Source: Actinomycetota bacterium
GTDB lineage: Bacteria; Actinomycetota; Acidimicrobiia; Acidimicrobiales; Iamiaceae
Length of the DNA: 6,482 bases
Direction: 5' to 3'
Assembly: GCA_018268545.1 (NCBI GenBank)
Contig: JAFDWI010000305.1
Location: 1 to 6,482, forward strand
Of this stretch, positions 1-6,432 are shown piece by piece. A model generated the notes under the pieces. It ran no database searches. It was given only the letters and a program-made list of their open reading frames with translations, and was not told where the DNA came from. The position numbers and the translations under genes are program-made. Positions within the stretch are counted from its first letter, which is position 1; each line of letters begins with the position of its first letter.

Positions 1-393
1 GAAGACCGGGTCGTCGCGTTGCGTTGTGAGAAGCAGCACATCGCGGCGCTCGCCGCACACCTCGACGAGTTGTTCGACGACATGGCTCCGACCGCCCCCG
101 ACTCGAACAGCCGAAGCCTCCGCGAACCTGTGGAGACCACATGGGTGTTGGGTTCCCTGGCGTTCGGTTACGACCCGGGCATCGACCGGATCATCATCAT
201 CGCCGCCGAAGCATCGGCGGACGGATCGGGCGCGCAGGCCCGGTTCGCGATCACCCGCGCCCAGGCGGTTTCCCTGATCGCCACGACCGAGGAACTGCTC
301 GCGGGATCTCGACCGCTCTGTCGCTTGTGCGGACTGGCGATGAACCCTTCCGGACACGTCTGCCCGCGGACCAACGGTCACTCGGCCGGATGA
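1..393 (+). CDS. DUF3090 family protein, C-terminal part (5' end outside window)
   Basis: The frame is open from the first base, so this is the last 130 residues of a longer protein. The family (about 180-200 residues) is conserved in Actinobacteria and has no established biochemical function. The call rests on the C-terminal part: a hydrophobic strand (IIIIAAEA), an ARFAITRAQA segment, and a cysteine-rich tail ending CPRTNGH. In fragment numbering the tail has C107, C110, H119 and C121, a CxxC-x8-HxC arrangement that looks like a small zinc site; metal binding is inference. Its stop codon overlaps the start of the next gene (ATGA), so the two are very likely cotranslated. From memory of the family, these two genes are often accompanied by a histidine-phosphatase-like gene of the MSMEG_4193 type, which would lie upstream and is not visible here. 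An internal TTG at 19 is not the real start, because family-like sequence (EDRVVAL) precedes it. Confidence 0.85.
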   Translation, partial: EDRVVALRCEKQHIAALAAHLDELFDDMAPTAPDSNSRSLREPVETTWVLGSLAFGYDPGIDRIIIIAAEASADGSGAQARFAITRAQAVSLIATTEELLAGSRPLCRLCGLAMNPSGHVCPRTNGHSAG

Positions 394-1100
394 CGGCCCC
401 GACGGGCCCGCTCACCGACGCGGTCGCCGGCGGCGCGACCCTCGACGTGCTGGGTCGCGTCGCCTGGAGTTCGAATGCGACGTTCCTCGTCGACGTGGGT
501 TCCACCGCGCGTGGGATCTACAAACCCGTCCGCGGCGAGCGACCACTCGGTGACTTTCCTCCCGGGATCTGGCAGCGTGAGATCGCCGCGTTCGAACTTG
601 CCCGGACACTCGGGTGGGACTGCGTCCCCGAAACGATCGAGGTCGACGGTCCCTTCGGCCCCGGCTCGTTACAGCGGTTCGTCGAAGACGTCGACTACGA
701 CCGGCACTATTTCACACTGATCGCGCAAGACGACGCCGCCCTGGACGCACAGTTGCGGCGACTCGCTGTGTTCGACCTGATCGCGAACAACACCGACCGC
801 AAGGCCGGACATTGCATCATCGACACCCACGATCACGTCTGGGGCATCGACAACGCGTTGTGCTTCCACGCGGACTTCAAGCTGCGAACGGTCATCTGGG
901 ACTTCGCGGGCGAACCGATCGACGCGAACCTGATCGACGACGTGGTTTCGCTGTGCGAGTGCGGCCTCCCCGACGCGCTCACCGGGCGGCTGGAGCCACC
1001 CGAGGTGGCGGCGCTGCTGCGCCGAGCGGCAGTGGTCGTGCGCGACGGGGTGTTCCCTCACGATCCGACCGGTCGTCGCTACCCGTGGCCACTCATCTGA
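390..1100 (+). CDS. SCO1664-family protein, PI3K/HipA-like kinase fold
   Basis: This encodes 236 residues, matching the usual family length (about 230-270). The start is the ATG overlapping the stop of the DUF3090 gene; there is no good ribosome binding site of its own, so translational coupling is likely. Kinase-like features are visible: an IYKP motif with K45 as candidate ATP-binding lysine, a WQREIAAFEL helix with E64 as its possible salt-bridge partner, a catalytic-loop-like FDLIANNTDRKAGH at 128-141 (D129, N133/N134, D136), and WGIDNALCFH at 151-160, where D154 would be the metal-binding aspartate. This pattern resembles the phosphatidylinositol 3-/4-kinase and HipA-type atypical kinases. 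The family is generally annotated as hypothetical or PI kinase-like and its substrate is unknown. One TTA leucine codon (669-671, residue 94) stands out in this GC-rich gene. The call to the family is firm; kinase activity is inferred from motifs. Confidence 0.88.
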   Translation: MTAPTGPLTDAVAGGATLDVLGRVAWSSNATFLVDVGSTARGIYKPVRGERPLGDFPPGIWQREIAAFELARTLGWDCVPETIEVDGPFGPGSLQRFVEDVDYDRHYFTLIAQDDAALDAQLRRLAVFDLIANNTDRKAGHCIIDTHDHVWGIDNALCFHADFKLRTVIWDFAGEPIDANLIDDVVSLCECGLPDALTGRLEPPEVAALLRRAAVVVRDGVFPHDPTGRRYPWPLI

Positions 1101-1118
1101 CCGAGCGGCCCGGACGGT

Positions 1119-2087
1119 TCAGCTACGGGATTGCAACGCCTCGATCAGCTTCGGGAGCACCTTGTGCACGTCGCCCACGATCCCGAGGTCGGCGACACCG
1201 AAGATCGGGGCCTCCTCGTCCTTGTTGATCGCGATGATGTTCTTGGAGCCCTTCATGCCCACGAGATGCTGGGTCGCGCCCGAGATGCCGCACGCCATGT
1301 AGACCGTGGGCTTCACGACCTTGCCGGTCTGGCCGACCTGGTACGCGTACGGAACCCAACCGGCATCCACGATGGCCCGCGATGCGCCCGGGGCTCCGTG
1401 CAGGAGCTTCGCGAGTGTCTCGATCATCTCGTACTTGTCGGCCTCGCCGAGTCCACGGCCACCCGAGACGACCACGGCAGCTTCGTCCAGCTTCGGTCCG
1501 GTCGACTCCTCGACGTGACGTTCGACGATCGTCGTGCCACCGAGCGCGTCGGCGGGCACGTCGAGTGCCTGAACGGCAGCGGCCCCGCCACCGGACTCCG
1601 CCGCTGCGAACGACTTGGGTCGGGCGAGCACGATCGCGGGGCCATCGCCCGCGAACGTGGTGGTCACGTTGACGGTGCCACCGAACACGGGAGTGGTGGC
1701 GACGAGCTTGCCGTCAGCCACGTCGAGTTCGACGTTGTTCGACAACAACGGGCGGTCGATCTTGGCCGAAAGGCGGCCCGCGATGTCACGGCCGTCCGGC
1801 GTGGTTCCGAACAGGAACGCATCGGGCCCGGCACCCGCAGCGACCTTGGCGGCCAAGGCCGCGGCGACCGGCACACCGAGCAGCGTGCCGCCCAGATCGC
1901 CGGTGGCATGCACCGTTGTCGCGCCGTGCGCGCCGAGCGTGGCAGCGATCGCCTCGGCGTCGGCTCCGCCGTAGAACGCCTCGACCGTGTCGCCCAACTC
2001 ACGGGCCTTCGCGAGGAGTTCGAGCGTGATGGTGGAAACCTTGCCGTCGAGCGCTTCGGCGTGGACCCAGATCTTGGAAACAGTCAT
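1119..2087 (-). CDS. etfA: Electron transfer flavoprotein alpha subunit (EtfA/FixB)
   Basis: A full-length 322-residue EtfA. With EtfB it forms a soluble heterodimer that takes electrons from acyl-CoA dehydrogenases and related flavoenzymes and normally hands them to ETF:quinone oxidoreductase. The N-terminal domain (about 1-190) has the usual start (KIWVHAEALDGKVSTITLELL-like) and a GTTPDGRDIAGRL segment near 94-106. The C-terminal FAD domain carries the diagnostic motifs: SGGRG 208-212, ASRAIVDAGW 235-244, QVGQTGK 250-256, CGISGATQH 266-274 and AINKDEEAPIF 286-296, followed by the conserved D300. All expected FAD-contact positions appear intact (R211, S236, R237, Q253, T254, S269, H274, N288, D290). 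It lies 18 bases downstream of etfB, so the order is etfB-etfA in one operon. The ATG at 2087 has a GAAAGGG ribosome binding site. Its 3' end faces the SCO1664-family gene with an 18-base gap and no convincing terminator. Confidence 0.97.
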   Translation of the reverse strand: MTVSKIWVHAEALDGKVSTITLELLAKARELGDTVEAFYGGADAEAIAATLGAHGATTVHATGDLGGTLLGVPVAAALAAKVAAGAGPDAFLFGTTPDGRDIAGRLSAKIDRPLLSNNVELDVADGKLVATTPVFGGTVNVTTTFAGDGPAIVLARPKSFAAAESGGGAAAVQALDVPADALGGTTIVERHVEESTGPKLDEAAVVVSGGRGLGEADKYEMIETLAKLLHGAPGASRAIVDAGWVPYAYQVGQTGKVVKPTVYMACGISGATQHLVGMKGSKNIIAINKDEEAPIFGVADLGIVGDVHKVLPKLIEALQSRS

Positions 2088-2098
2088 ATCGATTCAGG

Positions 2099-2105
2099 CC
2101 CTTTC
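2099..2105 (-). promoter_or_regulatory. Ribosome binding site of etfA
   Basis: On the minus strand GAAAGGG follows directly after the etfB stop codon (TGA at 2108-2106) and lies 11 bases before the etfA ATG. It is the only purine-rich stretch in the short etfB-etfA gap. It fixes the etfA start and suggests that ribosomes ending etfB can pass to etfA. Confidence 0.6.
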
Positions 2106-2894
2106 TCAGATGACCTTGAGTTCTTCGAGGAACGCCACGATCTTCTCGTGCGCATCGCCTTCGTCGACGATCTTCTCGCCGGCCTCACGAGCCGGTGCCG
2201 GCGTCACCGCGGTGATCGTCTGGCGGGCACCGCCCCATCCGACCTGCGATGCGTCCAGACCGAGGTCGGCCAGGGTCACCTGGTCGACCGGCTTGTTCTT
2301 GGCGGCCATGATCCCCTTGAACGACGGGTAGCGCGGTTCGACCACGCCCGCGGTCACCGACACGAGCGCCGGCAGCGAGGTGACGACCTCGTCGAAACCC
2401 GCTTCGGTCTGGCGCTGGACCTTGACCTTGCCATCGGCGATCTCGACATGCTTGGCGAAGGTCGCCGAGTTCAGCCCCAGCAGTTCCGAGAGCTGTGCCG
2501 CAACCGTTCCGGTGTAGCCGTCGGATGCCTCGACCGCGCACAACACGAGGTCGACGCCTTCGACGCGCCCGATGGCAGCTGCGAGGACCTTCGCGGTCCC
2601 CAGAGCGTCGGACCCGGCGATCGCGTCGTCGGAGACGAGCACGGCCTTGTCGGCGCCCATCGCGAGCGCCGAACGGAGCCCCGACACCTCACCGTTCGCG
2701 GTGACCGACACCAGCGTGACTTCGCCGGAACCGGCAGCCGCGACGAGCTGCAGAGCCATCTCGACGCCGTAGGAGTCCGCTTCGTCCAGGATCAGTTTGC
2801 CCGAACGATTCAGCGTGTTGTCGCCTTCGAGGGAGCCGGGCTCGGCCGGATCGGGGATTTGCTTCACGGTTACGACCACGTTCATGGGTGGCAT
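2106..2894 (-). CDS. etfB: Electron transfer flavoprotein beta subunit (EtfB/FixA)
   Basis: EtfB, 262 residues from the ATG at 2894, the normal family size (about 250-265). It is the partner of EtfA and in non-bifurcating ETFs holds an AMP rather than a second FAD. Visible motifs are VKQIPDP at 10-16, a long ALAMGADKAVLVSDD stretch at 77-91, the nucleotide-loop region SDGYTGTVAAQLSELLG around 124-140, and the EPRYPSFKGIMAAKNKP signature at 186-202. The loop reads TGT where many homologues have TGQ, a mild departure. Three in-frame starts are possible: TTG 2900, ATG 2894 and ATG 2885. I chose 2894 because a GAGG lies 7 bases upstream; 2885 would start exactly at the conserved MNVVVTVKQ and give 259 residues, so it remains a real alternative. 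It is the first gene of the etfBA operon. No etfQO or acyl-CoA dehydrogenase gene is present in the window. Confidence 0.97.
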   Translation of the reverse strand: MPPMNVVVTVKQIPDPAEPGSLEGDNTLNRSGKLILDEADSYGVEMALQLVAAAGSGEVTLVSVTANGEVSGLRSALAMGADKAVLVSDDAIAGSDALGTAKVLAAAIGRVEGVDLVLCAVEASDGYTGTVAAQLSELLGLNSATFAKHVEIADGKVKVQRQTEAGFDEVVTSLPALVSVTAGVVEPRYPSFKGIMAAKNKPVDQVTLADLGLDASQVGWGGARQTITAVTPAPAREAGEKIVDEGDAHEKIVAFLEELKVI

Positions 2895-2901
2895 TCTCAA
2901 A

Positions 2902-2905
2902 CCTC
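2902..2905 (-). promoter_or_regulatory. Ribosome binding site deciding the etfB start
   Basis: GAGG on the minus strand lies 7 bases before the ATG at 2894 but 16 bases before the ATG at 2885. The spacing favours 2894 as the start. A CACGTG palindrome (2905-2910) adjoins it, but I assign no role to that. Confidence 0.5.
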
Positions 2906-2956
2906 ACGTGGGTCGGTGCCAAATTCTCGCGCAGCCGACGCTCCGCGGTCGGTCGG

Positions 2957-2962
2957 TAGCAT
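2957..2962 (+). promoter_or_regulatory. Candidate -10 element for a leaderless start of the membrane protein gene
   Basis: TAGCAT fits the TANNNT -10 pattern of high-GC actinobacteria. It ends 9 bases before the ATG at 2972, so transcription would begin about at the start codon. No Shine-Dalgarno sequence lies before that ATG, which agrees with a leaderless transcript. The -35 region is weak (GCCGAC near 2934-2939). Confidence 0.35.
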
Positions 2963-2971
2963 GACGGCGCT

Positions 2972-4798
2972 ATGGGCGAACCCAACGACTCGCGCACCGA
3001 GCGGCCGATGACGCGTTGGGGACCGTGGGGGCTGTTCGCAGGTTCGATCGTGATCCTTCTCGTCGGTGCGTGGCTCCGGCGGCACACCCTCGACGACTCG
3101 TTCATCAACTATCGGATCGTCCATCAGATCGAAGCCGGGAACGGTCCGGTGTTCAACGTCGGTGAGCGCGTCGAAGCGTTCACGAGCGTGCTGTGGTTGG
3201 CGTTGTTGACCATCAGCGATGCCGTGCTGCCGGTGCGCCTGGAGTGGATCGGCATGATCGGCGGCATCGTCCTCGGTGCGCTCGGGCTCCTCTTCGCCGG
3301 TCTGGGTTCCCGACTCCTGTTCGTGCGCGACGATCGCGACGCCTCACCGGTGATGCTGCCCATCGGAGCGCTCGTCGCCGCCGCGTTCCCGCCCGTCTAC
3401 CGACTGATCGCGTCCGGCCTCGAAGACGGCCTCACGATGGCCTGGCTGGGCGGGTGCATGTGGGCACTCGGGCGGTGGCATCGCTCGGGCGATCGACTCG
3501 GTCTGCCGAGCGCCGCCCTGATCGGCATCGGCGTGCTCGTGCGACCGGACCTCGCTCCGTTCACGATCGCCTTCGTCGTCGCGGTGCTCGTCGGCGACCG
3601 CCACGCCGGGCGCGGCAGGACCCTCTGCATGCTCGTCGTCACGGCGGCACTCCCGGTCGCCTCGCAGATCCTGCGGATGGGCTATTTCGGTCTACTCACC
3701 CCGAACACGGCCATTGCGAAGTCCGCGGATCTGACGCGTTGGGGAATGGGCTGGCACTACCTGACCGACACGATCGTCCCGTACGGCTTCTGGATCCCGG
3801 TGGTCGCGCTCGTGGTGATCGGCTACGTGCCGTTGTTCGCCCGGACCACCAGCGACGGGCCCTCGACACGGCGCGCCTGGATCGCCGCGGCGTTCCTCGC
3901 CAGTTCGGCGCTCTCCATGCTCTACATCGTCCGACTCGGCGGCGACTACATGCAGGCCCGACTCCTGCTCCCGGCGATCTTCGGATTCCTGACACCCGTC
4001 GCGTTCGTTCCGTGGCCGGATCGAGCACGACGCCGATCGACGGGAATCGCGTCGATCGGGTTCGGGGTGATCGCGGTCGCGTGGATCGTCGTGTGCGGGC
4101 TGTTCGTCAGGACCTCGTCGGATGACCGAGCGGTGTTGTTCGAGTCGCGCAACGCCGTGACGCTCGGCGACTTCCAGCGCACCTCGCCCGGGCCGATCGC
4201 GCCGGCCGTGGGGGCAGGGCAGGTGTTCTACATGTACAACCGACTGCCCTATGCGAGCGCACGCGGATCCACACCGATCGTCATCGAGCTCGGGGTCGGC
4301 AAGGTCGCCTATGCGCTCCCCGACGACGTCTACATTCTCGACGCGCTCGGACTCGCGAACCCGATAGCCGGCCACGAAAAGCTCAGGGTCCGCGGGTGGC
4401 CCGGGCACGAGAAGCTGCTCACCGAACCGTGGATCGCAGCATTGTCGACGGCGCCGGGTTCACCGGTGACCGCCGCGGACTTTCCGCGCCCGAATCCGAT
4501 CCGGAACGGTTCGGTGCTGATCGTCTTCCACGATCAGGGAGATGCGGCCGGCCGACCGTTCACCGAACGGGTCGAGACCGCACGTGGCGTCCTCGGATGT
4601 GCCGAGATGCGGCGGTTCCGTGCTTCCTATACGGCACCGATGACCCCGAGACGGTTCATCGACAACTTCTTGGACGCGTTCTCGAACCAACGGATCGTCG
4701 TGTCGGGCGAACCGGCGATCGCCGCCGAATCTCTGTGCACCGGTCCCGAACGGGCCCGGATCGAGCGTGCGGTCGCGGCGGGCCAGGCTTCACGGTAG
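2972..4798 (+). CDS. AftB/ZomB-like polytopic GT-C membrane glycosyltransferase
   Basis: A 608-residue integral membrane protein. The N-terminal part has about ten hydrophobic segments (roughly 18-35, 72-88, 92-117, 127-143, 152-167, 178-208, 217-233, 267-290, 302-347, 357-379), followed by a soluble C-terminal domain from about 381. Motifs match the AftB (terminal arabinofuranosyltransferase)/ZomB family: an early acidic pair in LDDSFINYRI (D41, D42) expected in the first extracytoplasmic loop, GERVEAFTSVLW at 64-75, VRPD at 190-193, TPNTAIAKSA at 243-252, GGDYMQAR at 323-330 and DALGLANP at 457-464. GT-C enzymes of this type move a sugar from a polyprenyl-phosphate donor to a cell-envelope acceptor outside the membrane, with the acidic pair as catalytic site. 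The sugar here is unknown: no arabinan genes are nearby, and homologues also occur in bacteria without arabinogalactan. The start at 2972 suits the leaderless promoter; ATG 3008 (M13) is an alternative. A lipid kinase gene follows 10 bases downstream. Confidence 0.75.
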   Translation: MGEPNDSRTERPMTRWGPWGLFAGSIVILLVGAWLRRHTLDDSFINYRIVHQIEAGNGPVFNVGERVEAFTSVLWLALLTISDAVLPVRLEWIGMIGGIVLGALGLLFAGLGSRLLFVRDDRDASPVMLPIGALVAAAFPPVYRLIASGLEDGLTMAWLGGCMWALGRWHRSGDRLGLPSAALIGIGVLVRPDLAPFTIAFVVAVLVGDRHAGRGRTLCMLVVTAALPVASQILRMGYFGLLTPNTAIAKSADLTRWGMGWHYLTDTIVPYGFWIPVVALVVIGYVPLFARTTSDGPSTRRAWIAAAFLASSALSMLYIVRLGGDYMQARLLLPAIFGFLTPVAFVPWPDRARRRSTGIASIGFGVIAVAWIVVCGLFVRTSSDDRAVLFESRNAVTLGDFQRTSPGPIAPAVGAGQVFYMYNRLPYASARGSTPIVIELGVGKVAYALPDDVYILDALGLANPIAGHEKLRVRGWPGHEKLLTEPWIAALSTAPGSPVTAADFPRPNPIRNGSVLIVFHDQGDAAGRPFTERVETARGVLGCAEMRRFRASYTAPMTPRRFIDNFLDAFSNQRIVVSGEPAIAAESLCTGPERARIERAVAAGQASR

Positions 4799-4799
4799 G
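4794..4799 (+). promoter_or_regulatory. Ribosome binding site of the lipid kinase gene
   Basis: GGTAGG overlaps the stop codon of the upstream membrane protein gene (TAG, 4796-4798) and lies 9 bases before the GTG at 4809. It selects that GTG over the in-frame GTG at 4767, which would sit inside the upstream gene, and implies translation coupled to it. Confidence 0.55.
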
Positions 4800-4808
4800 T
4801 TCCCCGCA

Positions 4809-5732
4809 GTGCGGATCCTGCTCATCGTCAACCCGTCCGCTTCGTCGGTGACCGCACGGGTCCGCCTGCTCGTCGCGGCACGGCTTTCTGCGGCCCATGA
4901 CGTGACCGTGGTCGAGACGAACCGCCAGGGCCACGCCGCTCGCCTCGCGCGCGGTGCCGCGGCCACGGGCGCGGCCGTGGTCGCGGTCCTCGGTGGCGAC
5001 GGCACCTTGAACGAAGCCGCCAACGGACTCGCCGACACCGACACCGCGCTCGCACCGCTGCCGGGCGGATCGACGAACGTGTTCGCGCGCACGATCGGCC
5101 TCCCGAACGATGCGATCAGCGCGACCGATCGGTTGCTGGAGGCGCTGCGCGATCCGGCCCGTTCGATCCGTCGGGTCGGCCTCGGCATGGCCGACGATCG
5201 CTACTTCCTGTTCCATCTCGGTGTGGGTTTCGACGCCGCGCTCGTCGAACAGGTCGATCGACACGGTCCGTTGAAACGATGGGCCGCGCACCCGCTGTTC
5301 GCGTGGGCCGGTGTCGCGGCCTGGTTCCGGCACTACGACCATCGACGCCCGCGGTTCGCGTTGCGGTATCCGACGGGCCGGTCCATCGAAGACTCGGTCT
5401 TCGCGGTGATCGCCAACACCAATCCCTACACCTTCGTGGGGAATCGACCGTTCGACATCGCTCCGACGGCGACGTTGGATCGGCCGCTCACGACGGTGGT
5501 CGTCCGTGACCTCCGGTTCCTGCGCATCTTCCAGCTCGTCTACGGCGCGTTGCGTTCCGCCGACCGTCTGGCGAAGGTGAAGGGGTTGACGGTGCGGCCC
5601 GATGTGACGAGTTGCGAGATCGTCGGCCACGGATCATTCCCGGTGCAGATGGACGGCGAGGCACTCGGTCAGGTCGAGCGTCTCCAGATCCGTCATGTGC
5701 CCGAAGTGCTCGCGCTGGTCATGCCCCGGTGA
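4809..5732 (+). CDS. Diacylglycerol kinase / YegS-LCB5-type lipid kinase
   Basis: A 307-residue protein of the diacylglycerol kinase catalytic-domain family (DgkB/YegS/LCB5), the usual length for soluble bacterial members. These enzymes use ATP to phosphorylate a lipid hydroxyl such as diacylglycerol, feeding phosphatidate back into phospholipid synthesis, at the inner face of the membrane. Seen in sequence: the N-terminal strand RILLIVNPSAS (2-12), the nucleotide-binding loop GGDGTLNEAANGL at 62-74, the glycine-rich PGGSTNVFARTIGLP at 85-99, HLGVGFDAALVE at 136-147, NTNPYTFVG at 203-211, and the C-terminal MDGE at 281-284, whose acidic residue belongs to the active site in DgkB. The GTG start gives a beginning that matches the family. 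It lies 10 bases after the AftB-like gene and is probably cotranscribed with it. Its 3' end overlaps the convergent phosphodiesterase gene by 14 bases. The exact lipid substrate cannot be read from sequence; ceramide- or undecaprenol-type substrates are possible. Confidence 0.92.
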   Translation: MRILLIVNPSASSVTARVRLLVAARLSAAHDVTVVETNRQGHAARLARGAAATGAAVVAVLGGDGTLNEAANGLADTDTALAPLPGGSTNVFARTIGLPNDAISATDRLLEALRDPARSIRRVGLGMADDRYFLFHLGVGFDAALVEQVDRHGPLKRWAAHPLFAWAGVAAWFRHYDHRRPRFALRYPTGRSIEDSVFAVIANTNPYTFVGNRPFDIAPTATLDRPLTTVVVRDLRFLRIFQLVYGALRSADRLAKVKGLTVRPDVTSCEIVGHGSFPVQMDGEALGQVERLQIRHVPEVLALVMPR

Positions 5733-6432
5733 GCCGGCCCTCCAGGGCACGCCGTGCGCCGTCGGGGTCGTTCGTGATCACCGTGTCGACGCCCATCGCT
5801 GCGAGTTCGACGATTCGTCCGGGATCGTCGACCGTCCAGACGTTGACGAGCAGGCCGGCGGCATGCGCTGCCGCCACGACCGCGTCGTCCGTGCACGATT
5901 CCGGCGGGTGCAGCGCCCGATGCCCGTCGCGCACGAGGTGCGCGACGAGCTCGTCGACGTTGTCGGTCGAGATGACGAGCCATCCGGTTGCGATGGTGCC
6001 ATCGAGGTGGCGGATCGCGGCGATGTCGGCGTAGTTGAAGCTCGAGACGATCACCCGATCGGCGATCCCGAGTCTTTGGACGAGGTCGACGACACCGGTC
6101 GAGACCCGACAATCCGGGTCGTGGTCGGGCTCACCCGGGTAGTTCTTGATCTCGATGTTGACCCCGATCGCGCCGCAGGCGACGAGTGCCTCTTCGAGCC
6201 CCGGGAGATGTCCGGGCAGTTCGTCGTGGTGCATCTCGACGATCGCCCGGCCGTCGGCGAGGTGCGCGTCGTGGTGCACGACGAGCGCACCGTCGGCGGT
6301 TCGCCGCACGTCCAGCTCGACCCCGTCCGCACCTCGGCCGGCAGCCGCGGCGAAGGCCGCCACCGTGTTCTCGGGGAATTCGGCGGAAACGCCTCGGTGG
6401 GCGAACACGAGAGGAATGGTTCGTTCGGGCAT
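5719..6432 (-). CDS. Glycerophosphodiester phosphodiesterase (GDPD/UgpQ type)
   Basis: A 237-residue TIM-barrel phosphodiesterase that cleaves glycerophosphodiesters, the deacylation products of phospholipids, to glycerol 3-phosphate and an alcohol. The family signature is complete: FAHRG at 10-14 (catalytic H12), FPENT at 19-23, GADGVELDVRRTADG at 34-48 (metal ligands E39, D41), VVHHD at 51-55 (second catalytic histidine H54), NIEIKN at 92-97 (E94, K96), VNVWTVDD at 196-203 and a closing GVDTVITNDP at 214-223. There is no signal peptide, so it is probably cytoplasmic and closer to UgpQ than to periplasmic GlpQ. The length is typical of the short form. The start is the ATG at 6432, with only a weak ribosome binding site; an in-frame GTG at 6450 would add six residues. 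The gene converges on the lipid kinase gene with overlapping 3' ends. The 50 bases upstream hold no recognisable element. Confidence 0.94.
   Translation of the reverse strand: MPERTIPLVFAHRGVSAEFPENTVAAFAAAAGRGADGVELDVRRTADGALVVHHDAHLADGRAIVEMHHDELPGHLPGLEEALVACGAIGVNIEIKNYPGEPDHDPDCRVSTGVVDLVQRLGIADRVIVSSFNYADIAAIRHLDGTIATGWLVISTDNVDELVAHLVRDGHRALHPPESCTDDAVVAAAHAAGLLVNVWTVDDPGRIVELAAMGVDTVITNDPDGARRALEGRLTGA

Noticed and set aside
390..1100. SCO1664-family gene considered as a HipA-type toxin of a toxin-antitoxin pair with the upstream gene
   Set aside because: The upstream protein is DUF3090 with a cysteine-rich tail, not a DNA-binding HipB-like antitoxin, and the whole protein matches the SCO1664 family better than HipA.
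1098..1121. Possible bidirectional terminator hairpin in the SCO1664/etfA gap (TGACCG paired with CGGTTCA)
   Set aside because: The stem is short with a bulge and has no T-run on either strand. The pairing partly arises because the two stop codons (TGA and TCA) face each other.
2911..2957. GGTCGGT occurring twice, plus a CGGT tandem, in the etfB/membrane protein intergenic region, considered as operator sites
   Set aside because: The units are too short and GC-biased to separate from chance, and no symmetrical operator or known regulator site can be made from them.
1131..3011. A 626-codon plus-strand open frame covering both etf genes and the divergent intergenic region
   Set aside because: It is antisense to two unmistakable ETF genes. 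Its product is rich in Arg, Asp, His and Gly with no recognisable domain, as expected for the mirror frame of GC-rich coding sequence.
4656..5630. A 324-codon minus-strand open frame opposite the lipid kinase gene
   Set aside because: Its composition is Arg/Asp/Glu/Gly-rich without domain motifs, and the plus strand encodes a clear lipid kinase. It is a GC-bias shadow. The same holds for the 238-codon frame at 3692-4408 opposite the membrane protein.
5737..5748. Small inverted repeat GCCC-TCCA-GGGC just after the lipid kinase stop
   Set aside because: A four-base stem without a T-run is expected by chance in GC-rich DNA, and it lies inside the phosphodiesterase coding sequence.
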